From Krasilnikovozyma curviuscula (lineage: Eukaryota; Basidiomycota; Tremellomycetes; Cystofilobasidiales; Mrakiaceae), in the NCBI GenBank assembly GCA_014825775.1, contig MVAQ01000057.1, positions 39,030-103,029 of the forward strand: DNA of 64,000 nt. Reading direction: 5' to 3'. The notes under the pieces are model-generated. The model had not been told where the DNA came from. It searched no databases and worked only from the letters and a program-made list of their open reading frames with translations. Position 1 is the stretch's first letter, and each line of letters begins with the position of its first letter. The position numbers were made by a program, and so were the translations under genes. Shown here piece after piece: positions 39,155 through 50,009 of the stretch.

Positions 39155-40858
39155 TTACGATTCTAGATTGATCAACCCCAGCTCGTGCAAGACCTGATTA
39201 CCAACCTTCAAGGGCTTGAACGTCTTTCCATCATCCCCAACCAGCTCCGGAACCCACTCTTCTTCTCTTCTAGCCTCTCGTTCTTTTTGCCCCTGAGCTG
39301 CAAGAGCAGGAATGGGCTCCAACCACACGTCGGATGAGAGATGCCAGAACAGTGTCGACGAGATTCTGATCAATGGTCTGTTTAGGTGAGATCTTGACTC
39401 CATGGCTACTTTAGTTTCTGGAGTGCAGATCACTTCATGGTAGCCAGCTAATAGAGACAAGACAACAGCGAACGAGCGACAGTTGAGAACAAAAGCAAGA
39501 AACCAAATGAACGAGCGATGATTCAGAACGTGTATACCAAAGGACGTATGCAAAAAGAACGAAAAGTTCAAAATAAAGAGGCAGAAAACTTACCCATGAT
39601 TAGTCCACCTGTGAGGATTTCGATTTGCTTTCCTGCTTGGACTAAAAAGCAACCATCCGGCACCTTGACGGAGATTCTGGTTCCAGAGTTTCGTGCCCTG
39701 TAAAGAACGCTGTCAATCTGAGTGTTTGACACGGGATGCATACATATCTTTGATCTAATGCTTACCAGATGTTGAGGCCAGGGTACCGTGACTTCCCGTG
39801 AATGGTGACTGGCGGACAGCAAATAGTTCCTTTAGCTGTCTGGAAATAGATGGGTTGAAAGGCATCACTTACTGAAATTCAAGTCCGTATGAAAGCCAGC
39901 CTGGAAATATAACATGGAAATACTTCAGTAAGAAGAGGAAAACCAGGAAAAGCAGAGTGACCGTATTCCTGCGACGCGGGAGTCAGACTGTCTGTTGGAA
40001 CTCGCATTCTCATCTCGAGACCATGATCGCATCGACTACGACAGCACCTCTGGAACAGAAAAGGAGACACTAACAAAAATAGTCCCGACCTCCTTTCCAT
40101 ATAGGGTCAGATCTGTTGCTGTCGGCGCCAACAAATGAGGACCATATGTCCCTTTGTCTTTAAAGGCGCCCTTTTCCAACCCGAGTCCAACTTCCAGCAT
40201 CTCACACAGCAGCTCCACAGTTGAGATCATCATTCCGCCGAATCTGTCCAGCTGTGTTTGCCAGTTCTGTTAGAGCGAAGAAGAGCCTCAGTGGCTGGCG
40301 CGGTGTCAAGGAAGACCGTTTACAAACTTACAGCATCTTTCAACGGCGTTGCCGGTAAAATTGGAAAGTCTGTTGGATAAGGCGGTTTCTGTTGAATCTT
40401 GTGATAGAAGCGGCACTTGGGGTCGAAGAAGTCCTGGTCGGGAATCCTGATAGGCCTCTGATCCTCAGCAAGACCTTGAATGACCTTCTGACAACGTGTC
40501 TCATTCGGATTCCCACATTTCGGCGACTCCTTTCCTGCGAGAGTCGTCCGACGTTGGTATCCAGGCTTGGTCTCTTCGTCCTTTTGGAGGATGTCGAGGG
40601 GCTGGTTGAAGTAGTCCTCGAACAAATCGAGGAATTTGGAGTTGATCTCTTCGTTGTGGGCTGTGGGTGACTTCACGATAAGAGCTGATTGGGAGATGAG
40701 TGCCTCTGCGGCCTGAGGAGGAAACGATATCAGACTACGTGTTCGTTTCGTCTTCGCTTCGATGCATTTGAGCTCACCTTTTTACACTCCTCGACAGCTA
40801 GTGGACTCGTGGGGTCTTCCAGATACAGAGCCAGATCGATGATAGCGAGATTGGCCAT
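39155..40858 (-). CDS. 2-oxoglutarate/Fe(II) oxygenase, isopenicillin-N-synthase-like
   Basis: Non-haem iron oxygenase. Exons 40858-40778, 40712-40332, 40266-40075, 39900-39873, 39808-39766, 39697-39594 and 39447-39155 are length-checked and give 373 aa. The iron facial triad is His222-Thr-Asp224 in AGFHTDLNF and His280 in GYHEVI. Arg304-x-Ser306 (LIRIS) is the 2-oxoglutarate-binding pair. The spacing is normal for the family. The HTD motif sits entirely in a 28-nt micro-exon. LLAPTATDLTLYGKEVGTIF, ITIHGKSRYPGLNIWAR and PDGCFLVQAGKQIEILTGG complete the double-stranded beta helix. Intron 3 (~174 nt) is longer than usual. Substrate unknown; relatives include small-molecule hydroxylases. Confidence 0.9.
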
Positions 40859-41423
40859 TTCTGGAAGCGTCTTTCTGTCACTTCAATATAGGAGAGCAAC
40901 TATTCGTTGGTGAAGGCAATGAACAACGCGAAGACTGGCTCTTTGCAAGTCACGATTTCTATCAATTGCTGGTTTTAGATTCCTGACTAAGAAGAATAAC
41001 CTGTTCTATTGTAGATGAGGATCCCAGATTATTTGATGGTTAGGAAGAGGCCTGCATGTCGACTCCGCCGAAAGTGCTGGGCACGCCCCACCTAAGCGAC
41101 AGTTTCACCACATGTGCGATCTCATAAAAATAATAAAGCTGAGAAACTCGTGATAATTTCATCTGCGGCGAAAAGCATAGATTTCGTAAGAACGTATCAA
41201 AATTCCTAACTTCGCTTCGAGATCCGTCGTCTGACAACCTCAACTCAATCCAGTATCTCTGCGCGCCCATCATCTCCAATCGGATGTGCAGACCCAAGTG
41301 TCGACTGCCTATGCCCTAGCTCTCAGTCACTGATTTCCACCATAACGAACCAGTCGATCGACCTCCCTCCGTTGCGGCATTTCCGAAAGAAGAACTACGT
41401 CGCATCTCGGAGATCATTCATTC
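40859..41423. other. intergenic stretch
   Basis: About 560 bp between two minus-strand genes. A short minus-strand ORF at 41040-41297 passes through it without family resemblance or splice context; I do not call it. Confidence 0.5.
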
Positions 41424-42590
41424 TCACTGATGTTCTGAACTTAAAACGGAGATCGCATCGCTAAGGACGTCAAACAAGGTTGGTTCCTGCTCATTTGTTT
41501 GTTGAGTCGGTAGTGGTGGTGAGATATCGACATGTTGGGGGAGATAGAAGAAGTCAAAGTCAGGTGTCAATGAAGGCTGATGATGTTGCTGCAGCTGCTG
41601 ATTGGGAACTTGGGCTCCCCTCAACTCGCCTAGGGCCAAGTGATAGTTAGGTGGTGACTCTTGGAATCCCTCCCACACGTGAAGAATGACAGATTTTGGT
41701 TTGATGCCGTTCGGCAGCTCGGGCTTGGACAATTGTTTGTCCACATCTTTGACTGTGAAGGGACATACCTCCATGAGGGTGTTGACCAAGATTTCCCACG
41801 ATACGGACTCGAGGTGATCGCAGCCGCCGTCCAAGAGGATTTCGGCGATGGGATCCCAAAAGGTGGAGAGATCTTCCATCTCTGCTTCGCAAGTCGTCAT
41901 GAACCAGTCGTGTTGAATCTGGACGACAAGTCGGCGGAGCCTGGGGTAGGAGCTAGTTGGAATCATCTGGCTGACGGGGAAGATGATCAGCTCCTCAACA
42001 TTGAGGAAGAGGTTGGGGAGACTGAGAAATGGGTCAACAGCATGCTCTGATGGCCAGGATTGGAATGAGATTTTGGGGGGTGAGACGTCACCAAGAAGTT
42101 GGAGCCAGAGCTGGTTTTCGTAGTTGAAGTTGGGATTGATGAGGAACTCGAGGTGGGTCAAGTTGGGGAACATCTCCGACCCATCTTCCTTCGAAACCAG
42201 TGTAAAGTGTCTGAAACAGGCTTCATGTACCGCCCAGTCATCCTCAGCGTCGAACCAACACGCGAAGTCCAACTTCACCTTCCTGACCCTCGAGAAATTT
42301 CTTCTCCCATTTTCATACCCAAAGTACTTGATCCCACCCCACAAGAAGTCTAAAGCCATGGCAGACGTCTCTGATGCGATATTTATCGTCTCGTAGAGGA
42401 AGCCTTGACCCCATTCCTTGAAGAGCTTCGACACGGTGAGGACATCCACCGAAGATCTGGTGGACGGCTGGACAGCAAAGGAAAGGATGTGTTCTGTCAC
42501 TTCAGGTGGGATGCTGTCGAACCAGCATGTTGGATGGACTTGGGTCAAGCTGAGCTGGGCGAGGTTGCTGCTGAGGGTCACGCAGGCCAT
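41424..42590 (-). CDS. F-box-like protein, family member 2
   Basis: Single-exon gene of 388 aa, paralogous to the genes at 32.5 and 44.8 kb. The F-box-like start reads CWFDSIPPEVTEHILSFAV..LTVSKLFKEWGQGFLYETINI and is close to member 1. Repeated FPNLTHLEFLI and YPRLRRLVVQI segments match the same positions in the paralogs. The conserved stretch LESVSWEILVNT..CPFTVKDVDKQL..LPNGIKPKSVILHVWEGF precedes a Gln/Pro-rich tail. The sequence before the ATG (ACTCTCAG then CTACCATGG) resembles that of member 1 and may hold a 5' UTR splice acceptor. Confidence 0.78.
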   Translation of the reverse strand: MACVTLSSNLAQLSLTQVHPTCWFDSIPPEVTEHILSFAVQPSTRSSVDVLTVSKLFKEWGQGFLYETINIASETSAMALDFLWGGIKYFGYENGRRNFSRVRKVKLDFACWFDAEDDWAVHEACFRHFTLVSKEDGSEMFPNLTHLEFLINPNFNYENQLWLQLLGDVSPPKISFQSWPSEHAVDPFLSLPNLFLNVEELIIFPVSQMIPTSSYPRLRRLVVQIQHDWFMTTCEAEMEDLSTFWDPIAEILLDGGCDHLESVSWEILVNTLMEVCPFTVKDVDKQLSKPELPNGIKPKSVILHVWEGFQESPPNYHLALGELRGAQVPNQQLQQHHQPSLTPDFDFFYLPQHVDISPPLPTQQTNEQEPTLFDVLSDAISVLSSEHQ

Positions 42591-43839
42591 GGTAGCTGAG
42601 AGTACAATAGAGTGTGGGTTTGACAGCTTCGAATACCACTCGGAATGCTTAACTACTTACTGTGGATAATTTGGCCTGCTTTTTACTCACTAGATGTAAG
42701 TGATGGATTCGAGCCAGAAAACGGCAAAGTCCAGCGAACAACGAAACTCTCAATTGAATTTAGGAGAATGGAATATTCAGGGAGCTCCCAAATCCCCTCT
42801 AGTCAGTCATTCTTATCTCTTCATTGAGAGAAAGAGACAGATATCTTACTTTCGATCAGAGCTCTGGGAAGGGTTTCGAGCAAAAATCAAAGAACAGTAC
42901 TGAGCGACAGCTGCAACTCGCATTCTCCAGAGCAGATGCTCAGTTCCCAGAAATCACTCTGCGACTGCAAGCAGTGAGACGGTGGATAGAGACTAGGATC
43001 AAAGTGATATTGCCTCGGTGGAGATGGTGAAGTGTGTGACTGCGAAGTGTCTGTATGTTGCGCCTGATCGCTGAGCGGTGGAGAACTCAGGGGGTCTCGA
43101 ATCATTACGCTGATGGTACTCGCTGCTTTTCCACTGTTTCTGCTGGAGCAGGTACGTTCAAGATTCTTCCAGACTTCTATTCCTTCACTATCACGTCATC
43201 TACTACGAAATACTTGAGAAGCCAGCAGCAAGACATCTCGTACTCGCTTCCTGACAACAGGCTCGAAGTGGGATTGCTATATGGGTTACTTCATCGCGCT
43301 CCCAACAAAAGAAGGAAGAAGATGGAGAGAGGGTAGAGGTGTAGTTCTTCAATAAGGATTTTGATTATTTTCAATTTAGAAGAATCATTTTACTTCCAGT
43401 GTTGTTCAGATCGTTTTGAAGACCCCCAGTCAAAGAAGCGCGCTCTTGGAAATCTTGCAGTCGCGCCCCAATGCTTCCTTTTTTAAAAAAGGAAAAGAGA
43501 AAACGTCAAAATTAGCAGTGTCATCTGCTGACAGTACCATAGCTGGGACCAAAGACATCATCGCATGATCTACGCTATCGAGAAATCGAGGAACCTAGCA
43601 AGATCGAAGATAGAAGGTGTCATCGCAGCTAGGTTCTCAATTACCTCCGTCGCATCTTCTCAGAGCTCCGTTTCGATCGGGCCAGAACGAAGTAACGGAA
43701 ACTTCCTAGGGTTCCTCGTGGATCAGTCCCTGGCTCTAGCTCTAAGCCTCCTCCGTCTCCTTCATCATCGGTACAGAAAGAGCAGATGCTGGTTTTCCTA
43801 TTGGCACTGGTTTCCATATTGGAGTGACTAAGTAATTGC
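42591..43839. other. 1.2 kb intergenic between F-box-like genes
   Basis: No supportable gene; ORFs crossing it are short and unspliced. It holds a 20-bp perfect palindrome of T and A runs (TTCCTTTTTT then AAAAAAGGAA) at 43475-43494 and would include the promoter of family member 2. Confidence 0.5.
43475..43494. repeat. 20-bp perfect palindrome
   Basis: TTCCTTTTTT is followed immediately by its reverse complement AAAAAAGGAA. It lies in the gap between two F-box-like genes. Confidence 0.85.
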
Positions 43840-44791
43840 TCAGTCCTCATCCTCTTCCGGTATGAACTCAATCTCGATATCGACGCCTTCGTCTTGAAAA
43901 AGGAATGTGGGGGAAGATGTGTCGTTGGAAGGACCACGCCAGACATCAGTAAATCCTAGACGTCGGTTTAACAGCGTTCGGGAGTCGAGAAGACTGTAGG
44001 TGTTTATCGACGTCCTGTGTCGTGAAAGGGCATTTTTGAAGATCTGTGTTGACCAAGATGTGCCACACCACACTCTCCAGCTTCTCACACCCGAGCAGGA
44101 TGTCTGAGATGGGATCCCAGAATCCATCTAGGTCAACGAGCTCTTCAGCGAGGGTCGACATGAAATAGTCATGTCGTAGCTCGACGTTGAGTCGACGCAG
44201 GTTGGGGTATTGAGTCTTGATCATCCTCCCGATTTGATTGATGGTCAAATCCTCGACCTTGGAGAACAAAAAGGGGACCCCGTCGAAGGGATTGGCGGTG
44301 GTATCAATCGGTTGGGGTGGCCATGCTTCCATCGAAATTTGTCGAGGGGCAACCTTACCGAGGAGGTGCTGCCAAAGTCGATTGTTTGAGAAATTCCTGA
44401 TCCGGAATTCGAGGTGATGCAAGTTAGGAAACATTTCATAGCTGTCCTCCTCCGAAAACAATTCAAGGTTCCTGAGGTCTCCATTCATCCACCCAAGCCA
44501 GTTCGGGAAATCCAACTTCAGCCGTTTCACCCTCAAGAAGTTCCTCCTTCCATTCTCATACCCGAAAATTTTCACCATCCCACACAGGAAATCCAAGGAT
44601 AGCGCTGACCTCTTTGTCATGACAATGACAGTATCGTAGAGGAACCCCTGACCCATTTGTCGAAAGAGCTGCGAGACGAGGAGGATTTGGACTGACGACG
44701 CTGAGGATGGCTCAACGGCAAAAGAGAGGATGTGCTTTGTGACTTCGGGTGGGATCGTATCGAAGAAGCTTCGAGTTGGCGCTGGTGTCAT
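43840..44791 (-). pseudogene. F-box-like protein, member 3, frameshifted C-terminus
   Basis: Single exon from 44791. The first frame stops at 43946 (281 aa). It has the family F-box-like start FFDTIPPEVTKHILSFAV..LLVSQLFRQMGQGFLYDT and the same downstream blocks as the two paralogs. Just after LPNAVKPTSRIY the frame hits TGA. The next frame continues DVWRGPSNDTSS and runs 35 codons to a stop at 43840. Paralogs read IKDVW or LHVW here, so one extra T next to the TAC codon explains the break. It may be a recently damaged gene, a functional truncated protein (most of the fold is intact) or a sequencing error. Confidence 0.7.
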
Positions 44792-45545
44792 CGTGGTTGT
44801 TTCTGGATCTATCGCGGTTAATGGGGCAGAGCTCAGTTAGAGAGGGGCGGTAATAGCAAGAGATTTTCCACCAAATCCAGTCTCAAAGGAGTAGGTTGCT
44901 TACTTGAAATAGGAAAAGCTGCACCAGGAAGTGTATCTGGGGGATTTTTACAAATCACAAGGGAAGCCCTTGACTAGCAGGAGGGACACACACACGTTCA
45001 GCGCACTGCGCGACATAATAGTCTTCCAGGAAGATGCCAAAATTTCTCAAAAGCTCCTGACTCTTTGAAACAAGTTCTACTTCTCATTCTTCATGTTCCA
45101 AAGTGATGCAATAATAATTTGGTTTTAGACAATTTTCGAGGTCAAGGCCCTCGAAAAACAAGCGCGCTTTACTTCCTGACTCCCTCCCAATCCCTTGCCT
45201 TCTAACTTCCTTCCTTTGTCCTTCTTTCCTTCCAGGCTCTCCTTTCGGTCCCCTCAGTGTACGTATGGTCAAATTAATGTTGGTTTGGCTCGATAAGTAA
45301 CGTAGAACCTGAGTTAACCATTCTCATTTTCCCCTCCCCTGCCTTCATTATTCCCGTTCCCTTTTCTATGACCCATAGCTTCTCTTAATGTGAGTTGAGC
45401 ATACAGACGTTTTGCACTTTGTGTGCTGTAGCTCTGTCTAGTCGTTACCTTGCGTTCACGCTGTGGGTCCTTCGTCTACGTTTACTGACTCCTTACATGT
45501 TTTTTCTCCGTACCCACAGTCCCTTGGTCCATCCTCCCGAAAAGC
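44792..45545. other. divergent intergenic region
   Basis: About 750 bp between the starts of F-box-like member 3 (leftward) and the borealin gene (rightward). Contains CT-rich runs near 45180-45370. No gene recognised. Confidence 0.5.
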
Positions 45546-46842
45546 ATGGCTGCGGTACAGCGACAGCCACTCTCTCAACAATCGATCAATACCCCAGCAA
45601 AGAACTTCAGAATGCAAGATTCGAAATCTGTCGAGGTTTCCTCTGACTTCAAGCGTTCAGTGCTCGCCAACATGGAATTTGAAGGTGGGTGACGTAGACT
45701 ACGACACCAACGTGAAGTTGAATATTGATGAGCCTGCTGTTGCTTTCTTTCGAGTAGTGGAACACAAGATCCTTCAGTTTGCCTCCCTCCACGAAGCGCT
45801 CCTCACGTCCTTCAGAAACCGACAAGAAATCGAAATCTCTAAAATCCCACTGACACTACGAAACATGACGGTCCGTGAGCTCGGGGAAAACTGGAATGGC
45901 AACCTTCAAGGCACGTTTGAGAGTATCGTTAGGGAGAAGTTGGAGTCGAAAGGGAAAGAAGATGATGATTCAGTTTTCAATGTCAAAAGGTGAGTGTTGC
46001 CATGGGACTAACCGAATTGTTTACAAATATTTAAAAGAGGTCGTTAATACTGATTGCCTTTCCTGGTTGGGCCAAAATCCTTAGGAAACGGAATACTGAC
46101 GCCTCCTCAAACTCGAATAACACAACCAAATCTACTAACTCAACAACCCAGCCTCCTACCCCTTCAATCTCCCACAAATTCCACCCAGCTCTTCCAAAAA
46201 CACCACTCGTTGGCTCCTCATCTACGACGACGGGGTTCCGCCGTCCACGACGAGGCGAGTCCATCGCCGTCTCAACCAACGGCTCGCCCTTACAACTCTT
46301 CGACGAGGAAGAGCACATCCCGACGGAAGATGGCCCAGGAGAAGGCGAGGAGTTTGATGATGCTGAGCTGGAGCTTGAGGACGAAGAAGAGCTGCTGAAG
46401 AAGATGAAAGCGCAAGCTGGTGGTGCGACGACGGGTCTGGGAATCAGTGCGGGCACGTCAGCTGCGTTCGCCACCAAAGAGCCGACGAAGCTTAATAATA
46501 GAGGGAGAAGGGCATCAACGATCGTATTGTCCCGCCAACGCAGCACCGACTCGGTAAAGCAAGCGTCGGCGGCTGGCTCGGCATCAACGATTCACATTCC
46601 AGTCTTTGCTGATGGGACGACCATCAGCTTCAACCCAGACTTCGACTCGCCCAGTAAGCTCGAGGAGATGGATATATCTGACAGTGCCAAGAAGGTTTGT
46701 CTAGTCTTTCTTCCTTGTGTTTGTGTGTGAGAAGAGAATCGATCGCTGACCAGATTTCCGTCCGCAGGCGGCTAAGAAGGCAATCTTCAAGAGGTTCCAA
46801 GAGTTACAGAATAAGTGGGGGTCTTTTGATTACTCTACTTAG
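45546..46842 (+). CDS. borealin/Nbl1-like chromosomal passenger subunit
   Basis: Four exons, 45546-45684, 45755-45989, 46085-46694 and 46768-46842, length-checked to 352 aa. The N-terminus contains KRSVLANMEFEVVEHKILQF followed by FRNRQEIEISKIPLTLRNMTVREL. This is the borealin/Nbl1 helix pattern (basic, L..L..E, then R...E..I..IP...R..T..E) that bundles with INCENP and survivin. The middle is Ser/Thr/Pro-rich with PKTPLVGSSS, then an acidic stretch. The C-terminus has IHIPVFADGTTISFNPDFD and ends with a basic helix. I infer a role in the Aurora B complex in chromosome segregation. Length is well above yeast Nbl1 and nearer animal borealin. Confidence 0.72.
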
Positions 46843-47182
46843 CCCAAAGTTGTTCAAATGATTTCCATTTAGGATAGCCTGGTGGGGATCTGAGAGGGCG
46901 GAATCATCTATTTTGGACGGTGTATCTTATTTGACGATTTTGTTCATATATCTTTTATTTTCATTTCATTTCTCACTTGATTTGTATCTCTGTATCGTAT
47001 TACCGGCGGTCAAGTTATCGCGTAGTTGAGCAAAGGAGGCCCTGCAAGCATAAAGGTATAACACTGGACTACCAATAACATCCACCAAGAATAAGAAATT
47101 GGAGAAGAAGAAAAAGCCTAACAAAGCATATAGGTACACTAAATTGATCTCCGCACTCCAAAGTAAGGTTGAATCAAGACCA
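46843..47182. other. convergent 3' flanks
   Basis: About 340 bp of AT-rich sequence between tail-to-tail genes. No gene seen. Confidence 0.5.
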
Positions 47183-49422
47183 TTAGAAACTGTATCTGAA
47201 TTGTGGATTTTGTTTGTCGGTCAGATCGTCAAAAGCGAGATCATGACCTCTATTGGCGTCTTCTGCATCAGTTGGAGTTGTCTGTAAGAAAAAAAAAGTC
47301 AGACTCAGACTGCAGTGGATGAGCTTTTGACAGTGAATGCTCACTTCGCCCAAGATATCCATCGCCTCCTTACGCTTCTGAGCGTTCCTCCATTGATAGT
47401 AGAATCGCATTCCGATAAATAGAAGGATTGAACAGGAGCTGAGAAAAGACGAATGTTTAGTGGGGCTCCTTTCTTTCAAGGGCAACAAGACTCACTAGCA
47501 AGTGATCGCTCCTGCAAAAGCGTGTCGATAGTGAGGAGCATCCTTAGCGTAGAACAATTGTGGAGCTACAGCATTTCCAGCCGCCCATGCGATAAATGTC
47601 ATCGCGGTGACGGTTGCTTTCTTAGTTTGCCCAGCTACGTTTCTATCAAATACAAAGAATATCAGCTCTCTGGCCAACAGCAGAAAAATGATCTCACGCA
47701 CCTGGTAAGGAGGGAGAATGAAAGTGAACTCTGTGCGTTGAAGAAGATTGTGCAGTAGAATGCAATCAGAAGACCAGCGCCATGAGCTAGGTTCATTACC
47801 AAAGTAAGCTTCTGAATCAAAACAAAGATAATAATTAATTTGCTTACCTGGATTATTGGGTACAGTCAAAAAGCAGATGGCAGAAAGGATGTTTGGAATC
47901 GTAAAGATGAGCATAATCAACAAGGTTTGATTCCACCTCGTTGCTAGCCAAGCAGCTCCGAGAAGGACACAGATTTGGATGGATCCCTGCGCGATGGAGA
48001 GAAGATCTGCCTGAAAAGCTGTAAATCCCAGAGATCCAGTAATTACGATATTAGAGTAAGCCCCAAGACCTCCAGGGACTATGTACACATCTTCCGTTAG
48101 TGAGGCACTCAGAAAGGCAAGCGAACATTCGTACCGGTGTTGAGAAGCTGAATTAAGACAAACAGCCACGATTGCGCGTCGGATACGGCTTCAATGAATT
48201 GTGACTTCTTCCACACCTTATTTTGGATACCAGTGTCACTAAGCAACCAAAGTGAGCTGGAGTAGTGGGTGAGGACACGCGAGCGGAATGCTTACTTCTG
48301 TCTGACTCGCTCAACCATCTTTTTCCTGTCTTCTTCACTGAAAAATCTTCCTGCTCGCATTGGAGAGTCGGGGAGCCAGAAAGCAACGAAGGTGCCCCAA
48401 CACACAGTGAGGATTCCAAGAACGAGATACATTAGTTGCCAGTTCTTGACTGCAGCTCCATGGATATGTGAGAAACCTGGACAAAAGACCTTATGCTAGT
48501 CAGTGAACTGCATTAAGAAGAAGATACAAAAGAAGTTAGGTTACCGTAGGCAATGAGACCTGAAGCAGAATTATTACAGGGTGTCAGCGGTGATTTGTGG
48601 TGGAAATGTAAACGAAGAGCTGGGTTGTTACTCACCACCAACAGCCGTTTGTAAGCCATTCATGCAATACCAAAGTGCAATTCTGCCAGCCTGCTCTTCT
48701 CTCTTGTACCTGTGAGGGAGAATAAGTCAGCGTGGTCGAAAACGAGCTGCAAGAAGATTGAGATTCAAAACCAAACGTACCACATGGATGTGAGCATCAA
48801 GAAAGTGGGCTGAATGCTGCACTCGAAGACTCCAAGAAGAGTTCTTAAGACGCAGAGTCCCGTAAAGTTGTTGGCAGCGGCGGTACAGCCGACCACGATG
48901 CCCCAGCTGATAATATTGAATGAGAACCATTTGGCGACAGGGAGTCGTTGGATGAGCCAATTCTGTGGGAATTCGCAAACCAACACAGCACAGTATACCA
49001 CAGTAGTCAAAAGCGAGTCTAATGGGAAGGATTAACGGCGAGAATTTGTCAGTATTCTCAGTTGCGCTTTGAAATAGAAAAAAAAAACATCGGCGCTCAC
49101 ATTCCTGCCCGACAAGATGTGCATCTTTTTGAATACCCATGATTGAAGCAAATGAAAGTGTGCCTTTGTCTAACGACTGGCAGAAGTAAGTACCAAGCAT
49201 CACAACAAGCAAATGCTTGTCAATCATCCGCTTCAAGCGTTTGTTTTCTTCGGGCGTGATGGTGATGGACTGGTCAACAAATTCAGCAATCTCTTCATCC
49301 ATGATACCTTCCAGCTTAGGTTGGAACTTTGGATGTTCTACATGCTTGATGTCGGACTTGTTGTCGGTGAGGAACGACTCCGTGTTGCTCTCCTGCTTTT
49401 CTAACTGGTTGGTAGTAGCCAT
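47183..49422 (-). CDS. MFS transporter, allantoate-permease (Dal5) type
   Basis: Plasma-membrane major facilitator of the anion:cation symporter group. About nine to ten exons on the minus strand; the first ends near 49102. The acidic N-terminus (~75 aa) leads into HLLVVMLGTYFCQSLDKGTLSFASIMGIQKDAHLVGQEYSLLTTVVY, the family's TM1-2 signature. Further landmarks are LVCEFPQNWLIQRLPVAKWFS, CVLRTLLGVFECSIQPTFL, YKREEQAGRIALWYCMNGLQTAVGGLIAYG, and FWLPDSPMRAGRFFSEEDRKKMVERVRQ. The tail is AEDANRGHDLAFDDLTDKQNPQFRYSF. It is divergent from AMS1 across 587 bp and paralogous to the gene at 58.3 kb. Substrate unknown; relatives move allantoate, vitamins, tartrate or small anions. Confidence 0.9.
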
Positions 49423-50009
49423 CTGCGATAAAAGACGAGAAACAAAGAGACATCACCAGCCAGTTAGTTTGGAGACCAATAAGAAACAATAGGTGGGGGA
49501 AATGGGAAAAATCGGCGACAGGTGGCTTGAGGTTGAGACAAAGCTAGAATGGAACGGGTTCACAGTCCTGGTAAACAAACGAGGCGTACCTTCTGCAAAT
49601 CTTTCCGTGTCGCAGGTCCAAGCGGTGGTAGGGATCAAAGAATATTCGAGGAGAATTGTGGGGGAGCTATGGAGCACCGGTCCTCTCCTATATATACAGG
49701 CCGAAGGTAGCGAGCCTCCCCCTTTACGATGAGCGATGCCACTCTATTTGCTACGGTTTATTCTGAGCAACGGTAACTTCGCACCGTCGGGAAAATGCTG
49801 CTGAGACTCCTCTGAGCTAGTTTTAGATGAAATAGATCACAAGACCAACAATTTGTGGACCGGAAACCGATGAGAAATGCTGAGACGCCGTAAAGCGGCC
49901 CGCTCGCTGCCAGACGTGATCGTAGCAGCGGCGAGGTTTTGATTTTGCTAGTCTGTCTCCACCTGCCGTTTTCCCAACCCAAAACAGCCTCTCTCCTGCT
50001 GAAATCAAG
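49423..50009. promoter_or_regulatory. bidirectional promoter, MFS / AMS1
   Basis: Shared upstream region of two divergent genes. It carries TGAGCAACGGTA at 49764-49775 and the palindrome AGCGGCCCGCT at 49894-49904. Both are repeated upstream of the MFS gene at 58349. AGCGGNCCGCT looks like a zinc-cluster factor site (CGG-N-CCG). Confidence 0.55.
49894..49906 (+). promoter_or_regulatory. candidate zinc-cluster binding site (CGG-N-CCG)
   Basis: AGCGGCCCGCTCG, 104 bp before the AMS1 start. The same 13-mer occurs on the opposite strand at 58179-58191. Confidence 0.45.

Noticed and set aside
41040..41297. 85-codon minus-strand ORF in the gap before F-box-like member 2
   Set aside because: No homology, no splice context, and it is in a region likely to be UTR.
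42710..42740. tRNA-like T-arm string (GGATTCGAGCC)
   Set aside because: No matching acceptor, D-arm or anticodon arm around it.
46031..46546. 171-codon minus-strand ORF opposite the borealin gene
   Set aside because: It mirrors the acidic and Ser-rich coding region of the borealin exon on the other strand and has no family features.
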